Assembly (NCBI GenBank): GCA_903900705.1
Contig: CAIUOG010000172.1
Coordinates: forward strand, 1-64,000
Reading direction: 5' to 3'
Source of the DNA: an uncultured Acidobacteriia bacterium
GTDB lineage: Bacteria > Acidobacteriota > Terriglobia > Bryobacterales > Bryobacteraceae
Length of the DNA stretch: 64,000 nt
This document shows positions 43,765-52,912 of this stretch, piece by piece. Each line of letters begins with the position of its first letter. Position 1 is the stretch's first letter. Under the pieces are notes generated by a model. The model saw only the letters and a program-made list of their open reading frames with translations. It was not told the origin of the DNA and searched no databases. The translations under genes and the position numbers were made by a program.

Positions 43765-44739
43765 ATGAAGATGACACGGCGTGAAGTGCTGGCGGCTGGA
43801 ATCGGCGCTGCGTCACTGGCGGCCTCCGGTTGCTCGCGCGCCCGGCAGTCCCCCGCCGCGGGTAGCTTTCCGGTTGCGAACGTGTCGGTCGTCCGGGCGC
43901 CGGCATACACGATGGAGATCTACGACACCATCCACCGGATGGTAGCGGAACACCTGCCGGATATGCGTGGCAAGCGGGTGGTGCTCAAGCCCAATCTGGT
44001 CGAGTTTGATAATCACACCTGCATCAATACCCATCCGATGGTGGTTCACGCGGCCTACGAAGCCTTCCGGAAACTGGGCGCCGCCGAGGTGAAGATCGCC
44101 GAAGGACCGGGGCATCGGCGCGGCACGCTGGATTTGGCGGACGCCGCGGGCTACTTCTCCACAGTGCGGGGCTTTGAGAATCTCTTCACTGATCTGAATA
44201 TTGATGCCGTCGCGAAGCGGGAGATCGCGCAGCCGGTCTCGAAACTCTCCGGACTCTATCTGCCCCACACCGTGCTCGACTGCGATCTGCTGGTCTCCAT
44301 GCCCAAGATGAAGACGCACCACTGGGCCGGAGCCACGCTCGCCATGAAGAATCTCTTTGGCGTGGTTCCGGGCGGCGTATACGGTTGGCCCAAGAACGTG
44401 CTCCACTGGGCCGGCATTGCGGAATCCATTGTGGATCTGCATCATCTGTTCCCGAAACAGTTCGCCATTGTGGACGGCATTGTCGGGATGGAAGGCAACG
44501 GGCCGATTCAGGGGACGCCGAAACACGCGGGCGTGCTGGTGGCCGGCTCGGATGTTGTCGCCGTGGATGCCACCTGTTGCCGCATCATGGGAATCAATCC
44601 GCAGAGAATCGAGTATCTGGAACGGGCGCGCGGGCCGGAGAATCTGACGGAAGCGGCGTTCCGTCAGATTGGTGAAAATATCAGCGCGGTTCGAACACCG
44701 TTTGCGCTGGTGGATGTCTGGAAGGAAATACGGGCCTGA
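43765..44739 (+). CDS. Tat-exported DUF362 protein
   Basis: About 324 residues. The N-terminal twin-arginine signal TRREVLAAGIGAASLAASGC also ends in a lipobox-like Cys, so it may be a Tat lipoprotein. The body is a DUF362 domain: KRVVLKPNLVEFDNHTCINTHP, EVKIAEGPGH, LLVSMPKMKTHHWAGATLAMKNLFGVVPG and FAIVDGIVGMEGNGPIQGTPK. DUF362 proteins are linked to metal or Fe-S handling, but this one lacks a C-terminal ferredoxin domain. An alternative start is two codons upstream. Confidence 0.85.
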   Translation: MKMTRREVLAAGIGAASLAASGCSRARQSPAAGSFPVANVSVVRAPAYTMEIYDTIHRMVAEHLPDMRGKRVVLKPNLVEFDNHTCINTHPMVVHAAYEAFRKLGAAEVKIAEGPGHRRGTLDLADAAGYFSTVRGFENLFTDLNIDAVAKREIAQPVSKLSGLYLPHTVLDCDLLVSMPKMKTHHWAGATLAMKNLFGVVPGGVYGWPKNVLHWAGIAESIVDLHHLFPKQFAIVDGIVGMEGNGPIQGTPKHAGVLVAGSDVVAVDATCCRIMGINPQRIEYLERARGPENLTEAAFRQIGENISAVRTPFALVDVWKEIRA

Positions 44740-44748
44740 CCGGTTGGA

Positions 44749-45045
44749 TTAGTGCGCGATCATCTGAGCGCGCATGCCGGCCATGAGGATTACGCAAAGG
44801 TTCCAGATTACAAGTCCGGCATACCAGTAGTTGATCAGATGCACCAGCCGCGTCCGACCGGTGGTAAGACAAAAGCCGCCAAAGCCTACGCCGAGGACTT
44901 TCGCCAACCCGACGCCAATGGCAGGCGTCGTGAGATGGATCAGCTTTGCAATGAAGGGACTGGCTTCCCCGGCTCCCACCCGGAAGCCGATCATGGTCGT
45001 GATGAAGTCCAGCAGTTGTAAGTAAATGAAAACCTGAAATATCAT
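44749..45045 (-). CDS. Small integral membrane protein, DUF5658-like
   Basis: 98 residues from the ATG at MIFQVFIYL, preceded by GGGAAG at six bases; a TTG seven codons upstream is weaker. Three membrane segments. The first carries LQLLDFITTMIGF followed by GAGEASPFIAKL, the D-x-x-TT ... G-x-x-E-x-x-P pattern of DUF5658-type proteins. Function unknown. It precedes nothing on its strand and follows the prepilin peptidase gene by 61 bases, so the two may be co-transcribed. Confidence 0.65.
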   Translation of the reverse strand: MIFQVFIYLQLLDFITTMIGFRVGAGEASPFIAKLIHLTTPAIGVGLAKVLGVGFGGFCLTTGRTRLVHLINYWYAGLVIWNLCVILMAGMRAQMIAH

Positions 45046-45106
45046 CGTTTTCTTCCCTTTTTCCAAGGTGAAATCTCTCAGGTCCCCAACCCCGGACTTT
45101 TCCGTC

Positions 45107-45676
45107 CTAGATTGTGATCCTGTACTGAATCATCGCGATGAATGCGAATGCTCCAACCGCAATCATCGCCCCGTGAGGCAACCGCATCCCTTTGGTCGTG
45201 GTGACATCCAGTTCCTCGTTGCTCTTATAGGGAGCGCGGAGACTGACGATATCCTTCATGATCCAGGCCACATTGAACATCGTGTGCCGGACCCGGCCGC
45301 GGAAAAGCAGCATCACCATCGCGATCACACCGCCAAGAACAGCGGTCAGTAAAAAAATCCAGAAGCAGTTGCCCGCTCCCGTAATCGTGCCCACGGCCGC
45401 GAGGAGTTTCACGTCCCCGGCGCCGCGCGCCCGCAGCAGATACAACGGAAAGTACAGAATGAAGCCCAACCCGAGCCCGGCCGCCGCGCGACCGAGCCCG
45501 GAAATACCCGAAGAGTAAGAATGAAAAGCAAAACCAACAACGATTCCGGTCAGCACCAGCCAGTTCGGAATTCGGCGATAACGGATGTCATAAGCAGCGG
45601 CAACCATTACCAGGATCCCCAGTAAGATCTGTCCGGCTCCGCCGAGCATGGGCTGAGAAAGCATTGTTACAGTCAT
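45107..45676 (-). CDS. tadV: Prepilin peptidase TadV/CpaA
   Basis: 189 residues, with about five membrane segments. The two catalytic aspartate motifs of A24 aspartyl peptidases are visible: AAYDIRYRRIPNWLVL and ARGAGDVKLLAAVG (GxGD-type). This is the short form without a methylase domain, as in Tad systems. It should process the two Flp prepilins encoded 10 kb away on the other strand. An ATG four codons in is an alternative start. Confidence 0.93.
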   Translation of the reverse strand: MTVTMLSQPMLGGAGQILLGILVMVAAAYDIRYRRIPNWLVLTGIVVGFAFHSYSSGISGLGRAAAGLGLGFILYFPLYLLRARGAGDVKLLAAVGTITGAGNCFWIFLLTAVLGGVIAMVMLLFRGRVRHTMFNVAWIMKDIVSLRAPYKSNEELDVTTTKGMRLPHGAMIAVGAFAFIAMIQYRITI

Positions 45677-45716
45677 GAGTATAGCGAGGTCCTAACTAAA
45701 GAGAGTAGACTTTCGG

Positions 45717-45762
45717 GTACGTTAACCGTAGTTAACGTACTGGGACTCTCCCCCCGGGGGAG
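45717..45762. repeat. Two inverted repeats between tadV and the ROK gene
   Basis: A perfect inverted repeat with arms GTACGTTAAC around CGTA (45717-45740), then CTCCCCC/GGGGGAG around a single base (45748-45762). The first is a plausible operator for tadV, whose start is 41 bases away, or a terminator for the ROK gene. The second is a palindrome too tight to fold as a hairpin. Confidence 0.5.
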
Positions 45763-45769
45763 GCATCTT

Positions 45770-46720
45770 TCAGGGGGTGGAGAGGGCGGCATTGACCGCC
45801 GCGCCAACGATGGAAATCTCCTCGTTCGTCAGCACGATTTCAAACACGCTGCCCTGCAGTGGCGACATGGTCACCATCTCGTGCAGAAACCGGCTGAGCA
45901 GATTGAGCCGGACAAAACGGGCATTGGGGCCGGTGAGAAAGAACTTGCCCGGGCCATCCATGTGGATACTGCTCGCGGTTGCCGCCGCGAGCGCGCGATG
46001 CCAGAGGAGTTCAAACTCCACGCACCGGGAGTCCCGCAGGGTTGGATCCTGCAGTTGCGCGTTGGCGAAGATCTCTTCGGGCTCCAGGTCGAGGAAGCGC
46101 AGGCGCATGGCGCGGTGGCCCACAATTCCTTCCAGATGCCCGCGGCCGCCGCAGCCGCAGTAGGTTTCCTTCGGGTCCAGCGTGACCACCATGTGGCCGC
46201 CTTCCCAGACGCCTTCGGCCCGCGGATAGCGCCCGAAGCCAACGCCGTGGCCGAGTGTCCAGACGCGGATCAGACGTTCCAGGTGCCCGTATGTGGCGGC
46301 CATGCCGGCCGCTGTGACATCCGCATTGTTGAAGAGGCTGACGGGAAGCGGGAGACCCGCCGTTTCGAGAGCACTGCCGACCATGGCGGCGAGCCTCGCT
46401 CCCTTGGCCTGCCGCAGGTTGGGGGACTCTTCGATGACGCCGTTCCGGATAATGCCGGGGAAGCCGATGCCAACGCCGGCTGGCGCCACGATCTGTTCCT
46501 GGCAGAGATCCACGATCATCTGCGCGATGGTTTCGGCAATCGCCTCCATCGGCATGCTGTGCACGTCGCTCTCGTTCTCCACCGGTTCGGCGCCATCCGT
46601 CCGTTCCGGGAACGTGCGCATGGGAGCGGCAAGTTGGTGGCCTTTCACCAGGCCGACGGCGATTTCGCTGGCTGCGACGACGCCGATCATTGGGTCCGTC
46701 ATGTTGAGTTCCGCCACCAA
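45770..46720 (-). CDS. ROK-family sugar kinase-like protein
   Basis: 316 residues. ROK features are a phosphate-1-like start (IGVVAASEIAVGLVKG), PAGVGIGFPGIIRNGVI, and the zinc/ROK signature GGHMVVTLDPKETYCGCGGRGHLEGIVG. The N-terminal ATP-binding motif lacks the usual DxGGT; it reads VAASEIAV, so kinase activity is uncertain. No DNA-binding domain, which rules out a ROK repressor. The start is two bases after the sthA stop, suggesting an operon. Confidence 0.8.
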   Translation of the reverse strand: MVAELNMTDPMIGVVAASEIAVGLVKGHQLAAPMRTFPERTDGAEPVENESDVHSMPMEAIAETIAQMIVDLCQEQIVAPAGVGIGFPGIIRNGVIEESPNLRQAKGARLAAMVGSALETAGLPLPVSLFNNADVTAAGMAATYGHLERLIRVWTLGHGVGFGRYPRAEGVWEGGHMVVTLDPKETYCGCGGRGHLEGIVGHRAMRLRFLDLEPEEIFANAQLQDPTLRDSRCVEFELLWHRALAAATASSIHMDGPGKFFLTGPNARFVRLNLLSRFLHEMVTMSPLQGSVFEIVLTNEEISIVGAAVNAALSTP

Positions 46721-46722
46721 TT

Positions 46723-48108
46723 CTAATAGGTTCTGAGCTTGTTGAGGCCGTTAAATGCCGCGGCCTTGTAGCATTCCGCCAGCGTGGGGTAATTGAATAC
46801 GGTTTCGATGAAGTAATCGACCGTCCCGCCCAGAATCAGCACCGCCTGCCCGATGTGCAGCAGTTCGCTCGCGCCTTCGCCAATGATGTGGACGCCCAGA
46901 ATCTTGCGCGTTTCACGGTGGAAGATCAGCTTTAATCGCCCCGTGGTGTCACCCCGGATCTGGCCGCGCGCAATCTCGCGATAGTACGCCACGCCGACCT
47001 CGTAGGGAACATCCTCATCCGTCAGCTGTTCTTCCGTTTTACCAATGAAGGAGATTTCCGGGATCGTGTAGATGCCGTACGGGTAATTCTCCGGACGCGA
47101 AATCAGCGGGATGCCGAAGGCGCGGCCCGCCGCCACACGCCCCTGTTCCATGGACACGGAAGCGAGGCTGGGGAATCCGATCACGTCGCCCACCGCGAAA
47201 ATATTGGCCTGTTTGGTGCGGAAGTCGGCATCCACCGGAATGCGTCCCCGCGAATCGGCTTCAATGCCGGCGGCGGGGAGATTCAGCTCATCCACGTTGC
47301 CGGAGCGTCCCACCGCGTAGAGCAGCGCGTCCCCCGTGATGGTCTTGTTGCTTTTCAGCCTCGCGACCACCGAACCGTTTACCTCCTCCACGCTGTCTAC
47401 TTCCTCGTTGAGGCGCATGGTGACGCGGCTGTCGCGCAGGTGATAGCTGAGCGCTTCCACCATTTCGGCGTCGGCAAATTCGAGCAGCCGGGGCCGCTTT
47501 TCGATCAGAATCACCCGCACGCCGAGCGTGGCGAACATGCAGGTGTATTCCACGCCGATGACGCCGCCGCCCACCACGATCATGGTGCGCGGCACTTCCG
47601 GCATGGAAAGTATCTGGTCGCTGTTGATGATATTGCGGCCGTTGATGGGTACCCGGTCCGAAATTGCTGGCTTTGTGCCGGTGCCGATGATAATGTGCGG
47701 GGCTTCGATTTCGGTTTTGCCGCGCGAGTTTTCCACTACAACGTGGGTAGGATCGAGAAAGCTCGCCACGCCGGTCATCATCTCGATATTGTTGCGGGAG
47801 AGTTGGGCCTGGGTGACATCGATTTCGGTCTTGATCACATGTTGCACCCGAAATGACAGGTCCGCCATGGTGATTTTTTCCTTCACCCGGTAATTGATGC
47901 CGTAGATTCCCTGATACAGATAGCCGGAGAAATGGAGCACGGCTTCGCGCAGCGTCTTGCTCGGAATGGTGCCGGTATTCACCGAGGCGCCACCGATCAC
48001 TTCCCGTCTTTCCACGAGAACAACGCGTTTGCCGGCTTTGGATGCCTGGATAGCGGCACGCTGGCCCGCCGGGCCTGAGCCGATGACAATCAGGTCGAAT
48101 TGTTGCAT
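46723..48108 (-). CDS. sthA: Soluble pyridine nucleotide transhydrogenase
   Basis: 461 residues. The FAD-binding motif is IVIGSGPAGQRAAIQASKAGK; the region where dihydrolipoamide dehydrogenases have two cysteines reads IGGASVNTGTIPSKTLREA, without cysteines, which is the SthA pattern. NAD-binding VVGGGVIGVEYTCMF and the C-terminal dimerisation motif HIIGEGASELLHIGQA are present. SthA exchanges hydride between NADPH and NAD in the cytosol. It may balance reducing power in the sugar-acid catabolism encoded next to it. Confidence 0.94.
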   Translation of the reverse strand: MQQFDLIVIGSGPAGQRAAIQASKAGKRVVLVERREVIGGASVNTGTIPSKTLREAVLHFSGYLYQGIYGINYRVKEKITMADLSFRVQHVIKTEIDVTQAQLSRNNIEMMTGVASFLDPTHVVVENSRGKTEIEAPHIIIGTGTKPAISDRVPINGRNIINSDQILSMPEVPRTMIVVGGGVIGVEYTCMFATLGVRVILIEKRPRLLEFADAEMVEALSYHLRDSRVTMRLNEEVDSVEEVNGSVVARLKSNKTITGDALLYAVGRSGNVDELNLPAAGIEADSRGRIPVDADFRTKQANIFAVGDVIGFPSLASVSMEQGRVAAGRAFGIPLISRPENYPYGIYTIPEISFIGKTEEQLTDEDVPYEVGVAYYREIARGQIRGDTTGRLKLIFHRETRKILGVHIIGEGASELLHIGQAVLILGGTVDYFIETVFNYPTLAECYKAAAFNGLNKLRTY

Positions 48109-48195
48109 GTGCGGACTTCCGCTATTCTCCTACACTCTGCCTATCGGTTGTATGACAGAAATGTTTATAGGGAGTATGGCGAAAGTCCGGAATTC

Positions 48196-49488
48196 TCAGA
48201 TTTCGACCTGCTGCAGCTTCGGGATCAGCAGGTGGATGATCAGCAGGGCCAGCAGATACGCTCCGCCCGCCGCCAGAAACAGCGGCCCGTAGGACTTGTG
48301 GGAATAATCGAGCCACATCCCGATAGCCGGAGCCACCAGCATCCCGCCAAACGATCCCCCCATACCGCCCAGCCCCGCCACGGAACCGACTGCCTGACGC
48401 GGGAATGTGTCCGACGGAATGGTGAACAGATTGGCGGACCAGCCCTGATGCGCGGCGGCGGCGATGCTGATGATTGCCACCGTGAGCCACAGGTTTCCAC
48501 CCGTGAACATGATCAGCGATACCGGCGTGACGCACACCGCGCAGACCAGCATCGCCGCCTTACGGGCCGAACCCGGCGCCATGCCCCGGGCGATCATGCC
48601 TTTCGACAGATAGCCGCCCAGGATGGAACCAACGTCCGCAACCACGTAGATGATGATGAGCGGAAGCCCCAGATGCGTGAGGTCGAGCCCGTATTTGTCG
48701 TGCAGAAAGCCGGGAACCCAGAACAGATAGAACCACCAGACCGGGTCGGTCAGAAACTTGCCGAACAGATAGGCCCAGGCCGCGCGTTTGGTCAGCAGCT
48801 TCGAATACGGCAGTTTGACGGCTGCCTCGGTGGAATGGTCCGCCTCAATGATGGCCAGTTCCTGTTTCGTGATCAGCTTGTGTTCCCTCGGCTGGCGGTA
48901 GAAGCTGAGCCACAGGAAAAGCCAGACCATGTCGAGCCCGCCGGTAAACAGGAAAGACGAACGCCAGCCGAAGTGCGCCGCGATGATGGGCACCATCAGC
49001 GGCGCCACGATTGCGCCGATATTCGAGCCGCTGTTAAAGACGCCCGTCGCAAAGGCGCGTTCGCCCTTGGGAAACCAGTCCGCCACGGTTTTGAGCGCCG
49101 CCGGGAAGTTGGAGGATTCCCCCAATCCGAGCCCGAAGCGCGCCATGGCGAACTGAAGGGGCGTGGTCGCGAGCGAGTGGCACATCGAAGCCACGCTCCA
49201 GACAAGGACCGCGATGGCGTAACCCGTGCGCGTGCCCAGCCAGTCCATGGCCCGGCCCGCAAAGGGCATCATGAGCGCATAGGCCAGCTGGAACGTGAAG
49301 ACGATCCAGCCGTAGTCCGCGTCTTTCCAGCCCAGTTCCTTTTCGAGAACGGGTTTCAGGATGCCGAGCACCTGACGGTCGACGTAGTTCACCGTCGTGG
49401 CAAAGAACAGCAGTCCGCAGATGGACCACCGGAGCTTATCGCCGAAGATACTGGGGCGTTCGGATACGGCCGGATGATTGTCGGGCAT
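48196..49488 (-). CDS. MFS transporter, hexuronate (ExuT) type
   Basis: 430 residues from MPDNHPAVSER; a longer frame overlaps the isomerase. Twelve membrane segments. The motif TTVNYVDRQVLGILKPVLEKELGW and GLGLGESSNFPAALKTVADWFPKGERAFATGVFNSGSNIGA (read as separate helices) are typical of ACS-family hexuronate transporters. The gene starts 16 bases after the uronate isomerase stop, so the pair probably imports and isomerises galacturonate or glucuronate. Confidence 0.9.
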   Translation of the reverse strand: MPDNHPAVSERPSIFGDKLRWSICGLLFFATTVNYVDRQVLGILKPVLEKELGWKDADYGWIVFTFQLAYALMMPFAGRAMDWLGTRTGYAIAVLVWSVASMCHSLATTPLQFAMARFGLGLGESSNFPAALKTVADWFPKGERAFATGVFNSGSNIGAIVAPLMVPIIAAHFGWRSSFLFTGGLDMVWLFLWLSFYRQPREHKLITKQELAIIEADHSTEAAVKLPYSKLLTKRAAWAYLFGKFLTDPVWWFYLFWVPGFLHDKYGLDLTHLGLPLIIIYVVADVGSILGGYLSKGMIARGMAPGSARKAAMLVCAVCVTPVSLIMFTGGNLWLTVAIISIAAAAHQGWSANLFTIPSDTFPRQAVGSVAGLGGMGGSFGGMLVAPAIGMWLDYSHKSYGPLFLAAGGAYLLALLIIHLLIPKLQQVEI

Positions 49489-49504
49489 TGAGACTCGGAT
49501 TCGC

Positions 49505-50830
49505 TTAAACAGTGCGACGTGTGAACGTATCGAAGTTCTCACGGAACAAACGGTTTATATCATGCCGGATGTCTTCCCGCGTCACCGGGCGGCCGTCTTC
49601 GCTCATCAGCTGGTAGGTGTTGGCGAGAATCGGAGCCATGGTACGGCGCGTGTTGCGCCACTTGTAGATCACCTGCTCCAGCACGCGCGCGTCGGAATGC
49701 TGTGGAATAAAGCTGGTGCCCAGCATTTCGAGCCGGATGCGCGTCATCTCTTCCACCACCGACGGATTGTTCAGGAACCACCAGCAGCCGAACGGCATCA
49801 GGTTGGCGAACTTGCGGGCGTAGGTGGTGAGTTCATGCTGATTTTCGCGGCTCAGCAGGCTGGTGAAGAAGCGGTTCTCCGGGAAGTCGAGCAGCAGGCG
49901 TTCCAGTGCGCGCAGGTCACTCTTGCCCACGCCGTCGCCGGCCAGCTTCAGCGCCGGGTTCACGAGATACCGGACGCCGATCATGACCGACAGCGGAATA
50001 GCGCGTTCACGGCAGATAGGCAGCACGCATTGCGTCAGGAACTTCACGCGGAGGCTGTCTTCCGGATAGGCGAACGTGTCCGGCAGGCTCACGGCCATGT
50101 AGACCGGCTTCATGAGATTCGACCAGTATCCGAGGAATCGGCGGACTTCCGCCATCGTTTTTCCGCCGCCATCCTCCTGCACGTCATAACCCTGTGACCG
50201 CAGCACCTCCCAGTGCTGGGCCCACTTGTTCAGAATGCGGTCCAGCCGGAGCACGGGGTGGAACTGCGGGTCGCCCGCCGCGCCCTTCTCCCACATGGGA
50301 GCTTCATCGGGGTCGAGCGGATCGTTGGTCATCACCACTTCACTGATGCCGGCCAGCCGGAAGACTTCTTTGATGTGGGTTTCGAGCGTACGGCTTTCAA
50401 AGAAGGCGCGCGCTTCGGTCAGGGCGCCGCTGGTGGGCAGGCCGAACGCGTTCAGCACGGCCACAACGCCGCGCGTGGCTTCGGAAATGGGCGCGTTTTC
50501 GATAAACAGCGTCTTCCAGATCAGGTCCGCCTTCTGGCGCTTCGTCAGGCTGAAATACTCGACCGGCGTGATGGGGTTGAAGCGGAACAGTTCGGCTTCC
50601 AGATAGTGGTAGGTGATCAGCTCATCAATGCCCCAGAGGCCCATGCTGCCGAGGGACGGCTGAAAGAGATGGGTGTGGATGTCGATGAACTGCGTCGTGT
50701 TGAGCTCGTGCTCGACGGCTGCACGAATCTGATCGGCGGGGATGGCAGAGGAATTCACGTAACAAGAAATATCGAATCCGGCTGGAATACGCAATTCAGC
50801 TTTGCTGAAGTTATCGTTCAGCGCCGCCAC
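49505..50830 (-). CDS. uxaC: Uronate isomerase
   Basis: 441 residues, shorter than the Escherichia coli enzyme (about 470) and closer to the divergent amidohydrolase-superfamily uronate isomerases such as Bh0493. The metal-binding HTH is in FIDIHTHLFQPSLGSMGLWG. Further motifs are ITYHYLEAEL and SVMIGVRYLVNPALKLAGDG, and the C-terminal LGTSFIPQHSDARVLEQVIYKW. It converts glucuronate to fructuronate and galacturonate to tagaturonate. The 5' end faces eutB, with only 22 bases between the chosen starts. Confidence 0.9.
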   Translation of the reverse strand: MAALNDNFSKAELRIPAGFDISCYVNSSAIPADQIRAAVEHELNTTQFIDIHTHLFQPSLGSMGLWGIDELITYHYLEAELFRFNPITPVEYFSLTKRQKADLIWKTLFIENAPISEATRGVVAVLNAFGLPTSGALTEARAFFESRTLETHIKEVFRLAGISEVVMTNDPLDPDEAPMWEKGAAGDPQFHPVLRLDRILNKWAQHWEVLRSQGYDVQEDGGGKTMAEVRRFLGYWSNLMKPVYMAVSLPDTFAYPEDSLRVKFLTQCVLPICRERAIPLSVMIGVRYLVNPALKLAGDGVGKSDLRALERLLLDFPENRFFTSLLSRENQHELTTYARKFANLMPFGCWWFLNNPSVVEEMTRIRLEMLGTSFIPQHSDARVLEQVIYKWRNTRRTMAPILANTYQLMSEDGRPVTREDIRHDINRLFRENFDTFTRRTV

Positions 50831-50852
50831 TCACGCTAGACTCAGAAATCGG

Positions 50853-52199
50853 GTGGCCCACTCACACACCATCGGCGGCACGGTGCACCGGTTTGATAAC
50901 CTCCGGACCCTGCTCGCCAAAGCCTCTCCGGCGCGTTCCGGCGATGAACTGGCGGGTCTGGCGGCGTCTTACGCCGAAGAGCGCGTAGCCGCGCGCATGG
51001 CGCTGGCCGATCTGCCGCTGCGCGCCTTTCAACACGAACCCCTCATCCCCTATGAAACCGACGAAGTCACCCGCCTGATCGTCGATACCCAGGATCACGC
51101 CGCCTTCGCTCCGATTTCCCATCTCACGGTCGGTGAGTTCCGCGACTGGCTGCTCACACCGGAAGCTTCCGGCGCGATTCTGGCCAGCCTCGCACCCGGT
51201 CTCATGCCGGAAATGGCTGCGGCCGTCTCGAAGCTCATGCGCCTGCAGGATCTCATCACGGTCGCGGCGAAAATCCGCGTCGTCACCCGCTTTCGCACCA
51301 CCGTCGGCCTCCCCGGCACGCTTGCCACGCGCCTGCAGCCCAATCACCCGACGGACGACCCCGCCGGCATCGCCGCGAGCATCATCGACGGTCTCGCGCT
51401 CGAAAGCGGCGACGCAGTTATCGGGATCAATCCCGCCTCCGACAGCGTGGAAAGCTGTATGTCCCTGCTGCGGCTGATCGATGGCCTGCGCACGCGTTAT
51501 CAGATTCCGGTGCAAAGCTGCGTACTCGCTCACGTGACCACGCAACTCGAAGCCATCCGCCGGGGCGCTCCCGTGGACCTGGTGTTTCAGTCGATCGCCG
51601 GCACCCAGGCCGCCAACGCATCCTTCGGCGTGAACCTCGCCCTGCTGGACGAAGCCTGGCAGGCGGCGCGCGAACTGAGACGCGGCGAAATCGGTGACAA
51701 CATTTTATATTTTGAAACGGGGCAGGGAAGTGCCCTTTCCGCCAATGCGCATCACGGCGTGGATCAGCAGACCTGCGAAGCCCGCGCCTACGCCGTCGCC
51801 CGCCGCTATCGCCCCATGCTGGTCAACACCGTGGTTGGCTTCATCGGCCCTGAATATCTCTATGACGGCAAGCAGATCATCCGCGCGGGCCTCGAAGATC
51901 ATTTCTGCGGCAAACTTCTGGGCTTGCCGATGGGCTGCGATGTCTGCTACACCAACCACGCCGAGGCCGATCAGGACGATATGGACGCGCTGCTGACCCT
52001 GCTGGGTACCGCGGGCGTGAATTACATCATGGGCGTGCCGGGCGCAGACGATGTGATGCTGAACTACCAGAGCACCTCGTTTCATGACGCGCTCTGTCTG
52101 CGCTCTCATCTGGGCCTGCGCGCCGCTCCCGAATTCGAGGCCTGGCTTGCACAGACGCGCGGCGAACTGCCCGGCGCCCTGGGGTTCCTCACAGCATGA
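50853..52199 (+). CDS. eutB: Ethanolamine ammonia-lyase large subunit
   Basis: 448 residues from a GTG at VAHSHTIGG; an upstream ATG-type start would overlap uxaC and add 17 residues. The core has EutB motifs [61 protein letters not shown] (substrate-binding region), [22 protein letters not shown] and [23 protein letters not shown]. With EutC and adenosylcobalamin it cleaves ethanolamine to acetaldehyde and ammonia. No eutA reactivase or microcompartment shell gene is present. Stop overlaps eutC by ATGA. Confidence 0.95.
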   Translation: MAHSHTIGGTVHRFDNLRTLLAKASPARSGDELAGLAASYAEERVAARMALADLPLRAFQHEPLIPYETDEVTRLIVDTQDHAAFAPISHLTVGEFRDWLLTPEASGAILASLAPGLMPEMAAAVSKLMRLQDLITVAAKIRVVTRFRTTVGLPGTLATRLQPNHPTDDPAGIAASIIDGLALESGDAVIGINPASDSVESCMSLLRLIDGLRTRYQIPVQSCVLAHVTTQLEAIRRGAPVDLVFQSIAGTQAANASFGVNLALLDEAWQAARELRRGEIGDNILYFETGQGSALSANAHHGVDQQTCEARAYAVARRYRPMLVNTVVGFIGPEYLYDGKQIIRAGLEDHFCGKLLGLPMGCDVCYTNHAEADQDDMDALLTLLGTAGVNYIMGVPGADDVMLNYQSTSFHDALCLRSHLGLRAAPEFEAWLAQTRGELPGALGFLTA

Positions 52200-52912
52200 A
52201 AAGTCTGCGGGAGTTCACGATGGCCCGCGTCGGCCTGGGCCGCGCCGGCAACAGCATCCCGCTGCGGGAAATGCTCGCCTTCCAGCTGGCGCATGCCCGC
52301 GCGCGGGATGCCGTACACTTTCCGCTCAATCCCGCCGAGTTCGGCGGCTTCTCCCCTCGGAGCGTCATGCTCCACAGCGCCGCCCGCAACCGCGCTGAAT
52401 ACCTGCGCCGTCCCGATCTCGGCCGGCGTCTGGACGAAGCTTCAAAAGAACAACTCCACCCCCTGCGCGGTGACTTCGACGCCGCCTTTGTGATTGCCGA
52501 CGGGCTTTCCGCGCTGGCCGTCCATCGCAATGCCCCGGACCTGCTGCGTTCCGTCACGGCGCGGCTCCCGGGCTGGCGCCTCGCCCCGCTCACAATCGTG
52601 GAACAGGGCCGGGTCGCGGTGGGCGATGAGATCGGCGAACTGCTGGGCGCATCCGTGGTGGTGGTGCTCATCGGCGAACGGCCCGGCCTGAGTTCGCCGG
52701 ACAGCCTGGGCGTCTACCTCACCTGGAATCCAAAGATCGGACGCACCGATGCCGAGCGGAACTGTATCTCGAACATCCGCCCGGAAGGCCTGAGCATGGG
52801 CGCGGCTGCGGAACTGCTGCTCTTCCTGATGAGCGAAGCCCGCGCGCGCAGGCTTTCGGGCGTCGGTCTCAAAGCCGAACTCCCGGCTACTGCGCTGCCG
52901 TCAGGCTCCTGA
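52196..52912 (+). CDS. eutC: Ethanolamine ammonia-lyase small subunit
   Basis: 238 residues. Begins with a short helix and [36 protein letters not shown] (read in parts), the conserved EutC start. Later motifs are [27 protein letters not shown] and [19 protein letters not shown], which form the cobalamin-binding half of the active site. The ATG overlaps the eutB stop. The last 26 bases overlap the convergent glycosidase gene. Confidence 0.95.
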   Translation: MKSLREFTMARVGLGRAGNSIPLREMLAFQLAHARARDAVHFPLNPAEFGGFSPRSVMLHSAARNRAEYLRRPDLGRRLDEASKEQLHPLRGDFDAAFVIADGLSALAVHRNAPDLLRSVTARLPGWRLAPLTIVEQGRVAVGDEIGELLGASVVVVLIGERPGLSSPDSLGVYLTWNPKIGRTDAERNCISNIRPEGLSMGAAAELLLFLMSEARARRLSGVGLKAELPATALPSGS

